Below, piece after piece: positions 38,376 to 49,273 of a DNA stretch of 64,000 nucleotides; positions within the stretch are counted from its first letter, which is position 1; each line of letters starts with the position of its first letter. Position numbers and translations under genes: made by a program. A model generated the notes under the pieces. That model was not told the origin of the DNA. It saw only the letters and a program-made list of their open reading frames with translations, and ran no database searches. This DNA comes from Pontederia crassipes (lineage: Eukaryota; Streptophyta; Magnoliopsida; Commelinales; Pontederiaceae): positions 11,222,001 through 11,286,000 of the forward strand of contig CM060188.1 in the NCBI GenBank assembly GCA_030549335.1, written 5' to 3'.

Positions 38376-38529
38376 AAGAAAAGAGTAGTATCAACCTATG
38401 TGCAATTTTGCCGACTAATTTTAATATTGAAATTGTCCATAGCAGTGAGGACTAATTATTCCTTACCTATCTGCATTACCTCTTTCATATAGGAAGCTTT
38501 CAGTAACATTTGATCACCATCGTTAATGA

Positions 38530-40890
38530 TATCTTTTCATATACCTTCGTTTTGCGTAGCTCATTTCTTTTTAACATTTTCCTTAACTCGTTCTACCTTC
38601 TTAATATATCCTCTTCGTGTGTTCCAAAGTCTCCATAATTTTTCTATTTACCAAAATTGCAGCGTACTTTATTATAGTTGTTTGGGTCAATAACCTCCTT
38701 AAAAGGAGCGTTAGTGAACATGCTTATCATTATATTTTTAATCACATCAATATACCTGAATTTAACGAGCAAAGAATTATATTTGCTTTTGAGATCACGT
38801 TCTATTTTAATTGTCAACATTTAGTGTCGTCCAATGTCGATGTTCTTGTGATATGATATGATGATAGTCATCTAGAGATATGGTCACTTGACCTTCAACT
38901 TAGATCATATGACTCGAGGGATTGTGCAAAGTACAAGTATAAGTAATCGTCCAATGCGATAATTTTGTTTGGAATCAATCAAAAGTCTTATAAATCACTT
39001 GAGAATTGATTGTTCTTGACGATCTATACCATTGGAATGAGATGATTCATTAATCAATGTCCTTCAATATTTTTCCTATATCCCGATCCTTGTATCAATA
39101 CTTTGTCCGATAATTTAATCACGGGAGTTGCTTTTAGCTTTAACTTCTTAGTTTACCTTGTATTGTTTTCTATTGCTCTATATTTCCATTGCAATATCAT
39201 GTCATATACTTTCATAGAAAACCAGTGGTTATATACATATTACCACGACAAGTTCTCTTCTTTGGAGTTGAATGTCTTCCTTCTATGTATAGGGGAATAA
39301 ACCAATATAATTATCTTAAGGGAGTGAGAAGCACCCTGAATCAATGTTACGATTACGAATGATGATTCGATTGGTCGATGGAACACATGGTAAAATCCAA
39401 TCCATAAGGAACCCAAACGATTTATGCACGCTGCAAACACATAGAATGAATTCAAGTAATAGGGTAGAAGAAACAAAGCAATCACCAAAATACAAGACAA
39501 GCAATCATCTTTATCTTTTGCACATTGTCCTTTTTCGTAACCTACCATAGTCCATTTTCATATCATACTTTAATCCATTTTCATATCTTGCATTGGCCCT
39601 TTTTCATACAATTGTCCATCTTTTAACTTAACATCAATGATAAGAATCATACTTCGCATAAGGCGAAAACATTTGTAAGAGTGTAAATGACCTTGCACTA
39701 GGCCATAACATGAGTGAGGATAAACCTTGTTCTAGGCGGAAACATCCCTCGAAGGAGATGACATCGCTACCTTGTGCTAGGCGGAAACATCCCTCGAAGG
39801 AGATGACCTCACTCTAAGTCATAACATAACTTTTCATCATTATAGTGGATCTCTCTCTTGACCTGTAAATATATCAAGGTCGTATTGAGCATAGTCTCGA
39901 CTCATCTTTAAGTTTGTTTCATTTGATAATAAATCGAGTGGCAAAGGCTTAATAAATCAAAAGATTCGATTAGGATCGAATTTCCTTCTTTCCACATATC
40001 GGATGCCAACAAATCAAACGGTCGTCCATTTCCGGTTTATTTAGCGGTCGCCTGTTTGATATTCATTCTTCAATCCAATGAGACCTCTGAGTCTTTCAAA
40101 ATTCTATGTTTATTCATTCATATCTAACTCTTAGTTCAATATGAGGTAATAAGAATTCATATAACTAGTTTGTATTTTCTTAAGACTTTTATCAACATAA
40201 CATAGAGTCCATATAAAGTATAAGGTACAACAAGCGTTACGAGTGCCTACTTATCAATATAACATATAAATAAATCTCTATCTTAACAAACTCATGGAAC
40301 CACATAAATTATAACTTAGGCATGCTTGGTTTCCTATAAAATTCATTTCTACTATTTTGGAACCATCTCACACCTACTTATTGTGTGAGGCAATTCTTTT
40401 ATTTATTCTTATAATTCTCTCATTTCTCTCATAAATATGCATCTCTTTGCAATATGCCTATTCCTTTTCCTCTTCATACTGCTGCAGTCAACAGAAGAAG
40501 TCCGTGAGTAGAGTGATCATGAAAGAGATGAAAAACATGAATTGAAAGAACAAAATTGTTTTTTATATTTTATTCTTTAAATATCTATAAGACTGATTCT
40601 TCATGTAGGTATAATCATCCACATGCATTACTTATTCTTTCCCAATTTTTCATAACATTTATACCCCTTTTGCATAATCACTAATTCTCTTTAGATTAAT
40701 TCCTACCATACGAATAACCTCCTTAGGAATCAATTACTCCTATGAGATAAGCATTGACACATCAATAAAGAATGATACAAAGCAAGAAAGATCTTACTTG
40801 TACTTTACGGTGGAGGGTGTGACGATTATTCGACGATAGCACATGAACTACTCTTATACTATACTATATAATAAGATGTCAAAAGAGTCC
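38530..40890. other. Unidentified internal part of the decayed gypsy element
   Basis: This stretch lies where gag to RNase H should be. It has no long open frame and no recognised gypsy domain on either strand. A 45-bp tandem duplication sits at 39724-39813. It could be heavily decayed gag-pol, a replacement acquired from another element, or nested foreign DNA. Confidence 0.5.
39724..39813. repeat. 45-bp tandem duplication
   Basis: Two copies of a unit with CTAGGCGGAAACATCCCTCG and AAGGAGATGAC, separated by ATCGCTA-type sequence. Weaker relatives (AGGCGAAAACAT, CTAGGCCATAACAT) occur just to the left, suggesting an older, more extended array. Confidence 0.75.
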
Positions 40891-40914
40891 AAACAGTGAC
40901 TCTGATACCATAAA

Positions 40915-42903
40915 TGTAACGTCCCTAAATCGACCAACGTCATGTGACGAGGATCTCTCCGAAGACGCTATGAAAACACTATGACATTTGACTAAAACTT
41001 GACCAAATCTCAATTAAAATGATGACATGTCAATAATAAGGATAAAGAAGGAAAGATAGCAATAACATAAAAGTGGAAGTCTCAAAATGTTATAAAATCC
41101 CTATGATAGTCATAATATATGAATTACATCAAAGCTCGTAATGCGGAAAATAAAAATAAAGATAACTAGACCCTCTGTTGGTTCATGTGCTTTAGCATCG
41201 CTGGTCGCGGCACACGATCTCGACACCATCACTGACCTGACCCTATGGAAATCAAACACAGGGGAGGATGTCCTCCCATAAGCTATACAACTTAGTGGGG
41301 ATCCATAAAGTACTCAATGCATAATAACAATAAATAGCAATTCACAGAATTAGCAATCACTTGTAACAAAATCAAATTTGAGAACATAAGATCATTTGAT
41401 TGAGATATCAATGGATGATAGAGATAGAGATCATTAGTCAATCTTATAATCATGGAAGATTTCAGTAATCATGTTGGATCAATAATCATACTTCATTCAT
41501 CATATTCATGTTACTTGTCCATACTTTTTGTGCTCTTACTTTCTCTTAACATTAAGTGTCTTTGGGTGACTTTATCTTGGGGATTTACGTCGGGCGACCA
41601 ATATAGCTTGTGCAGCCAATGGGAGATCAAGCCATGGCTAAATGATCGACCCTACCGATAAGCACTCAGCATAAGCTCCCATATACATTTTCATCTTTCA
41701 TACTTATTCACTTTGTCATACTTGCATATCATGATAGGATTGGATCATAGGATAGATCAATATAAGATCAAGTATTCAATCACATAACATTCCAATCAGC
41801 ATGGAGTAGCACAACACAATCATAGGAAGATTCTAAATCAAATTAGCAATCAATATGCATTCTGAATAAGGTTCGGTCGATCGGTCCTCACTGGTCGGTC
41901 GACCAATTTTCAAGCACCGGTCGACCGATATCTCTGGATCGGTCGATCGGTTGATCTTAATGCAACACAGTGAACGTTCTAAGTACCGGTCGACCGATAT
42001 CTCTGGATCGGTCGATCGATAATACTTAATCTGGAAAGGAGCTTCGATCAGTCGATTGATACAAGGCTCAGGAGAAATGATCGATCGACCGGTCTCTATC
42101 GATCGATCGACCGATTTGCACATCACCATCGACCGATATTCAGGATCGGTTGACCGGTCCTGATGAAAATAGAATCGCGCAGAATCATATAAACAACGAT
42201 TTTCAATCCAGAAATGCAATCAAGACATACAATCAATCATCTAAGCATGGGGGACTAATACAGAACACATTTATAGTCATAAGAATCACAAAACATGCAT
42301 CAATCACAAGAAGCACAATCAATCATTCCTTTCAATTCCTTCTCATCAACCAAGAATACAATCCATAATAAGAACCCTAATTCTATTCAATTACTAATCA
42401 AGTTATGCAGGGGGATTTCGAATTCACCAACCTCTTCTATGGAATGTTCTCTTGCACGAAGCCTTCTCAATCAACGATAATCACCTTCCCCCTTATCGTT
42501 CATCACCTACGAAGCATTCCAATTAGAAAAATGGAGTAAGGGAATGATACTAACAATCAAAGGGTGCAGAAACAAAAAGGGACCTTGGAGATCCTTGCTG
42601 GAATCTCTTGTCTTTGCTGGATGATGTGCCTTAGGGAGGAAGAGAGATGAGTGAGGGAGAGAAAAATTGGTTATTCAAGAGAGGCTCTCTTTATACAGGG
42701 GTTTGGATTGTAGCAAATGTCCGCATTGCCCTTTTTGATCTTATCCATAACCTTATCCATTCATAGGCCTAGTTGTTCATTCTTGATCTTATTCACAAGC
42801 TTATCCATTCATAGGCCTAGTTGTCAACTCTTGATCTTATCCACTTGGTTATCTATTTATTTTATTTTATTTATATTTATTTTTTTTAAAATCGGATGTT
42901 ACA
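40915..42903 (-). repeat. 5' LTR of the decayed gypsy element
   Basis: The partner of 35101-37056. It is followed, in element orientation, by the primer-binding site at 40910-40896. The palindrome cluster (about 41875-42165) includes an extra copy of a segment around CCGATATCTCTGGATCGGTC, which accounts for some of the length difference from the 3' LTR. Confidence 0.88.
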
Positions 42904-44743
42904 CCAAGAGTTATGCACACTGCACGAGAAATCTCGATCCATCATCGAGTCTGACTATTCGAACAATATGCTTGACCATGACCGGTGAAGTTCTTAACGA
43001 GAATTTTTTATTCCTTCTTTTTTTTTATTTCCCTATTGGGTCTCCCGGAAGATTTTAGGGTATTTATTTATTTCTTATTTCCTAATGGATCGCATTTCTT
43101 GTTGGGGGATTTTTTTATTTTTATTTCCCTATTGGGCCGCCTGGTTGGGGGATTTCTAAAAAACTGTACCCAAAATTTTGATTGATCGTCTGAATATTTT
43201 AATATATTAAAAATTTATGAAATTAATTATGCCAGATTATTGATTGACTCCTTTTACTGTTCATAAAATAATTTTGCTTCAAGCGAGAATTGCTTCTCCC
43301 TCCATTTTCTCTGTTTGCAGGGATAATGTTTTTTAATATCAGTTTTTACCCCTAATGATTATTTGAAAATAAATGCAGTGTTTGACAAGAGTAATAAGAA
43401 CAAAGTCTATTCTGCAATTTTTTTTCTAATAACCAAACAGCCCTAAGTTTAGTTTTCATTGGATTTTGAAAATAGTGTTAACTTAAGTTTTCTGATTTTT
43501 TGGTTATTGTTACCATCCCATTATCTCAATTTAATTGTGTTTGGGTGGAGGGAGGGATGGTTTAAAGCAAACCCTAATTCTCATCGTCAAGAATAAATCA
43601 TAACTGTACTAAAAATTTCGACATAATGAGAGAGTTTCTAATGAACTTCACAAATCTCTTTTTCTTTTCAGAAATAAATGGCAACTGTCTGGATAGATTG
43701 TGATATAGGTAAATTTATATTTCTAACATTCTTCTTTATTATATATATATATACATATACATATATATATATATATATATAAACTTTCATCCATATTTTT
43801 ATTTCGTATAATTACCTCAAGAGATTTTTCATTTAGAAATATTTGATTTATGCTTATTTTATTATATTATTTGATCTGAAATATTATATTATATTTGTAC
43901 TAAATAAGATATTACATATTGATAATATTACAATGGTCACTTTAACTTTTTTTATTTTTTTTATTAATTTATATTATCTGATCCGATCATTCAGTTCAAT
44001 TCGATCCAATCGATCCGATCTGACTTATTAGACAATTCGGATCGATGACTAGGTCGGATCTTAATAAACTTGATCATTCAACTAAGCTTGCCAACTGAAG
44101 AGATTTTTTTCTGTGTTATAGGCTTATTGAGATAAAAACTTGAAAACTAAATAAACTCATGATTTATTTTTCGTTTATAAATAAGTGGATTATCATTATT
44201 ATTATACACTAAGTGTATGTTAATTTATGTGATGAAAAAAAATTACACTAAATACTCTTTAATTTTATTTTATAACAGCGATGCACTCTATCTTTTAATT
44301 CGTTTCACTCGATGTCTTTTTTATTTAGGATGGACGATTTTTCAATTTCTCGTCTACGTGACATCCACGCGATCATCTTCTCTCTTCTCCACATAATTAG
44401 TTGTCCGACGTGATAATATTTAAAAAATAAAAAATAAAAATGTCACGGCGAAATAATAAATGAAGTAGACAGCGAGTTGTACCCTTTCGTGATATTCTTC
44501 TAGTAAGCATCGTTGCTAAACTTTGATTAACTTACATCCATTTTCCTCCAATTTTCAATTAAATACTTCCAGAGAAAATAAAGTAAAATAATAAATGAAG
44601 TAGACAGCGAGTTGTACCTCAATTACATTTTTCAGGTTGTGATGTCAAAAAAAAGTCTGATATATAAATTGTATTTCTTCGTGAACATTTACGTAAGGAA
44701 TTGATACTGAAACTTTTAGGAATAATATCAAATATATAGTTAA
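42904..44743. other. Intergenic, AT-rich
   Basis: No gene or RNA is supported. A TA/CATA microsatellite lies at about 43737-43781. Short CGATCCGATC-rich text near 43980-44060 resembles subterminal repeats of transposons, but no element borders were found. Confidence 0.45.
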
Positions 44744-44940
44744 ACTCCGTCTATATTTTATAGTCGGTCCTAAGTCTGGATAAAGGAGAAGGGTTGTGTT
44801 AGACCCCGACAGCCCCCGACAGTCAGCGTAAAATTCCATCGAATCTCATGAACATGGATCAACGAATGAGCGGAATGACGTCGTATGATCCATGTAGCCG
44901 ACCTCACATAGTGAGATAATGTTGTTGTTGTTTCATTTTC
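44744..44940 (+). mobile_element. SINE-like retroposon (leader block plus shared LINE tail)
   Basis: A 197-bp insert flanked by the perfect 19-bp repeat ATATCAAATATATAGTTAA (44725-44743 and 44941-44959). It has the leader block (ACTCCGTCTATATTTTATAG...CATGGATCAACGA) fused to GAGCGGAATGACGTCGTATG, then the LINE tail and GTTGTTGTTG. It contains no open frame. The long target duplication proves that leader plus tail moves as one unit. Confidence 0.88.
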
Positions 44941-44959
44941 ATATCAAATATATAGTTAA

Positions 44960-47900
44960 GAATAGGATTAGGTTATTTTTTCAAAGCCACCTAAAAAATT
45001 ACAAAAACATCAACGTTTTAATCATTATCGTTTATTTACTTTTTCAATAATATTTTATATGTTCTTTCCTTTAATCGAAACACAAATATGACTAGAAGAA
45101 TAATTTATACATTAGTACAAATAATAATACTTATACTAATATATTATTCTTAAAAAATTTACTCTTGGACCAAACACCAACCTCGATGACAAATGATTTC
45201 CACCGCCATAATTGTTTACCTAAAGTCCTTAATGCGTGCCACGTCAAGATAAACAGTTCAACTTTTTTTAGATTTTGTTAAATTTATTTTAAACCTTCCG
45301 TCTCATTCTAAACTTTTTTTTCCAACACGTAATTAAAGGTATTGCACAGACAACATTTGTTATGTCAACTTTTTTACTTTTCATATGCAAAATCTTAGAC
45401 TTCATGGCACTGATGAAGTCATTGCCTACGAATGAGACTGCGGTTATGCTCCAAATATTCGCACATTCTTCCGTTTGTACATTTTCGCGCTGTCACTGAC
45501 AGAATAAACTATTCTGCACTGCATCAATATGATTTGGGTGACAGAGTTGACTGGAGTAGACTATGATTATTACATCTGAAACCTGAGTGACGAATACATC
45601 TTTGCTGCCTCATGTCTGGAAACAGTAAGGATATGCTATTAAATTATTGATTCCTGAATGTTTCAGACTGATAAATGAATGTTTCAGTCATTTCTGAAAA
45701 AAATATTCACTCTTAGACGCGACATTAAAATTTTGAAAGCGACAATAAGAAGATTTCTGACTAATAACATTCCATTTTCGGCTAACAGCACAATCATGTA
45801 TGCCTCTTTCAGTTACATCAGAGTAAGCTGTATGGCTAAAATCAAAAGTAAGATGACATGTTCAGAATTTGGTATTGAGCTCTGAACTCTGCTGAATTCT
45901 GATTTTTTTAACCTTCAATTAGATTTTAGGGAGAGGGAACTGAACAAAGAGCAGTTCCAGGTTCATGCAGAATGTCATCCTTTATTGTAAGGCTCCCTCC
46001 TTTGGGAATATCCCAAAATTTGGAAAATTGCACTTGCACCAGTGCTGCACTTTAGCCCACAGGAGGTTTGGTGACGACTTGTAAAAAGACATAATTGTAC
46101 ATACTGATGCAAGTGCAGTTGGAGATGAAGTTGACCCAAACTGATGTCTGCCACACTGCATCATCCTCACCTGCATTATTGACTCAGATGTTGATTATTG
46201 CGTTTCCATTATACATCTTGAAGTCGGACTTGCTTTTCATTTGACATGTTCGTGCAATGATCTACACCAATTAATGCTTGCATGTAATTTCTCTTTCATT
46301 CACTTTCTGTAATATCCTTAAAAAAAGAAAAAAAAATGGAAAAACCTACATCTTAAAAGGGGCCAGCAGCCCTAACCCCCTCAATAAAATCCCGAATATA
46401 CTCTAAAGAAAATTCCCTCACCCGACCACCACTCACTCTCACTCGTCCGCTGAATCTGCACGATCACGCCGTAGCTTGGACCTCGCCGCTCTCTCCGACC
46501 GAGCTCCTCACCTCTCCACTCGCCTGAGTCGCCTCTGCTCCGCCCTCGTCGCCGTGGACCTTGTCACAGCCCGACTCTTCTCGAACCTCGCCGCAGCCCA
46601 CCTCACCGCAGCTTGCTGTTGCTGGATCCGCCCGCAGCCCGCCGGACTCTGCTGCTGCTAGGACCTCGCCATTTTTGGCCAGCTTTGATTCTTTTCTTTT
46701 TTTTTTTTTCGTTTTTGGTTAAAACGAAGTTTTGGGGTGAACTGGTTCTGATCGTTGACTGTCCATCGTGCATCGAACGGGCACGATAAGAAGGAGCGTC
46801 CACACATGACACCCACTAAATTTTTATTTTTATGATTTATTCACGTGAAATTACACATTAGTACTCTGACTACTTAAATTTTGTATTGTCACATCTAAAC
46901 TATAAAGAAATATCATACTTTTGAGAAGATCCACATATTTTGAATCAGCGATCACATATGGGATTCATTACCTGATGGCAGTTGAATCGTTTCGATTGGG
47001 TTTAATTGAATTGAATCGAATTTTATTAAAATAATATTATTTATAATAATTATAAATATATAATATAAGTTATATGATATAATATATGAATATTGTATTA
47101 ATAATTTATTATTAAGGTTAAAAATTAATATAATATACTTTTTCTTTATTAAAAGTTTTAATAACAATAAATAATAATGATTAACTTATAAATATAAATA
47201 TATTATTATTGTTTTAGTATTTATTATTTAATGATGATAGATGCTATATAAAAAAAAGTTTATTTTAAATTATTCTTATTCTTTTTTCTTTAACCCTTTC
47301 CTTTTTTATTTTTTCTCTTTGATAATTTTCCATTTTAATGCTATTTAATTTTAAATCCTTGTTTTTTTATTTCAATTGATATTTAATTTTATATATGTTA
47401 TTTTTCCTCCTCTTTAACCTTTCTTATATTTTTTTCCTTTATCTAACTTTCCTATTTTTTTATCATTTTCTATATTTTAAAAAAAAATTAAATTGAATCG
47501 AATTTTTTCAATTCACTACCAAAACCAATTTTGACATGACCGAATCAAACAATCGGTTCACGATTGAACCGATGAGCCCAGTCCAATTTTAATAACATTG
47601 CATCTTGTACTTGATCACTACATTGTGAATGTATGAGTGCATGAATATGTCCTATGTGAAAAAGATGAACTTCTAGTCTAGTGGTCTTCTCCAACCCGAT
47701 CATTGGCTAATGTAAATGTGGAAATGTGCCATGATTATGGGCGTACATAATATAATGTTACAGTCAACTATGACACAGCTCTCTCGTAGCCCATGATTCC
47801 ATGAATATGGTCACTTCCAATTATTAGCCCATGAGTAATTGCATAAAATGGAGGCGCCGGCCGAACAGCATTTATGAAGAAAAAGTTTTGAACCAAATTT

Positions 47901-48442
47901 AGTTCAACCCAATTTTTTTTATGAAATAAAAAAAATAATATTTTGATGAAAATTTCCCGGTACATTAGTGCTCAGCAGTCAGCACCTCTATTCATTCCTC
48001 TTACATTGCATAAATAAACTGCAAAGGAAGAATATTCTCATATAAAACTATGCACTATTATGAATGGAATTCAAGTTCTACACTTGCTTACCTTACAACA
48101 ATTCGTAGACAGATACCTTTTTATGAAAAAATATTTTCCCGCAAAAGTGTTCTTTTGTTTGTGTGCTTCGTGTTTAATTGGGCATTAGAATTGTCAAACA
48201 TATAAATTGACCAATTCTTTTTTTTCTTTTTGTGTCGATGAAGAATATGTGACCTTAAAGTGGATATATCAAATGTGCATTTCTGTTTTTTTTTTACACT
48301 TGGATCCCCACAAGAAGGAAAACTTTGTCCAAAGAACATATTAATGAATAACAACTTTATCAAGGTAATAACAACATTGACTATTATAAGCTCTAGATGA
48401 AGTTGAAACCCTTTAAATTATTTAAAATATAGAATATGGTAA
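44960..48442. other. Intergenic, no supported gene
   Basis: Mostly AT-rich. A GC-rich, C/T-rich island at about 46360-46810 follows TGTAATATCC at 46308 and might be part of an LTR (see findings). The span 46975-47590 is very AT-rich and bounded by TTGAATCG-type motifs. Open frames here are short and show no protein family I recognise. Confidence 0.45.
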
Positions 48443-48600
48443 AAGAGGGAGAGGGAGGCCAAGGCGGACACTTGGCGAACTAATAGAGCAAGATCTATTG
48501 GTGAATAATATACCGAAAGGTTTGGTTACTAATAGAGCGGAATGGCGTCGTATGATCCATGTAGCCGACCCCACCTAGTGGGATAAGGCTTTGTTGTTGT
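48443..48600 (+). mobile_element. 5'-truncated RTE-type LINE copy with readable ORF end
   Basis: A 158-bp insert flanked by the 15-bp repeat TATAGAATATGGTAA (48428-48442 and 48601-48615). One frame stays open from the left border and reads RGRGRPRRTLGELIEQDLLV, continues to [14 protein letters not shown] and stops at TAG. GRP-(R/K)(R/K)T plus a terminal (E/Q)WR..IHVADP is the known C-terminus of plant RTE-type LINE polyproteins. It ends in GGATAAGGC and a (TTG)n tail. This copy anchors the identity of the family. Confidence 0.88.
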
Positions 48601-48615
48601 TATAGAATATGGTAA

Positions 48616-49273
48616 TTTCGTATTAAAATATATTGAAAATTAAAAAAATCATGAATTTAGATTCGACAAAGTTCCGATTTTCGTATATATTGTCATATAA
48701 TTTATATATATACTGTAGCGTTTTATGTTAGTTCTATGGAGTAATTGGTCAAAATATCAGATAATTCTCAAATTTCAGTTCTTTAAGATGTTTTTGGCCC
48801 TTTTCTAGTCGATTGCTGTGACTTCCATTTCTCTTTTGTTCCTGTACTGTTCGATTGCTGCGATTCGTAAAAGAAAAATTAGCTGTCAATGCTCCACACA
48901 TAATGATATTTGTTTCTGCAATAAATATACGTCGTTCGTTATGGCCGTTTCTTCCTCTCCAGACTGGATAATTACTGTAACGAAAAGGTACCTTTGGAAC
49001 ATATCTATGTGTGTGTGAGAGAGAGGGAGACTGAGGTCCGTTGGGCAGCAATTCATGTACGTTGCCAGCAGTGTAATCGATGGCTTAAACACTGCAGAAC
49101 GAGGATTCCAGCATGCATTACGACAAGAATCAGACAAGCTCCAGGTGGCGTTGGCTTCCATCTCTCGACTTCCGCCAGCGTGACAGCAGCAGCCATGGCA
49201 AGAGTGAAGGCAATGGAAGTTGGGACTTGAACTGTTTTCAACTTTTCTCAACCCTTTTTGTTGCTGAATTCTC
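48616..49273. other. Region upstream of the DUF4378 gene; possible first exon
   Basis: An open plus-strand frame at about 49038-49190 (SVGQQFMYVASSVIDGLNTA, then ERGFQHALRQESDKLQ before GTGGCG) has protein-like composition and could be an upstream exon, but I do not recognise it and the minus strand is open here too. Nothing else is supported. Confidence 0.3.

Larger units (their letters stand above)
35101..42903 (-). mobile_element. Decayed Ty3/gypsy element (chromovirus type) with both LTRs
   Basis: Two LTRs of about 1.96 kb (35101-37056) and 1.99 kb (40915-42903) bound about 3.9 kb of internal DNA. Both start TGTAAC and end GTTACA. The flanking pentamers are TCAAG (35096-35100) and CCAAG (42904-42908), a target duplication with one transition. 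The primer-binding site reads TGGTATCAGAGTCAC on the minus strand at 40910-40896, next to the right LTR, so the element runs right to left. Only the end of pol is recognisable: the integrase zinc finger and the C-terminal chromodomain-like segment. Gag, protease, reverse transcriptase and RNase H are absent, and 38530-40890 is unidentified. Confidence 0.88.

Noticed and set aside
46476-46812. Open frames in the GC-rich island at about 46440-46810
   Set aside because: Both strands are open because of composition, and the residues are low-complexity Ala/Leu/Ser/Cys runs without a family match. It is more likely an LTR or UTR-like segment than a gene.
46965-47590. Possible hAT or MITE element with TTGAATCG-rich ends
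   Set aside because: The right side resembles a transposon end, but no matching left terminus or target duplication could be found.
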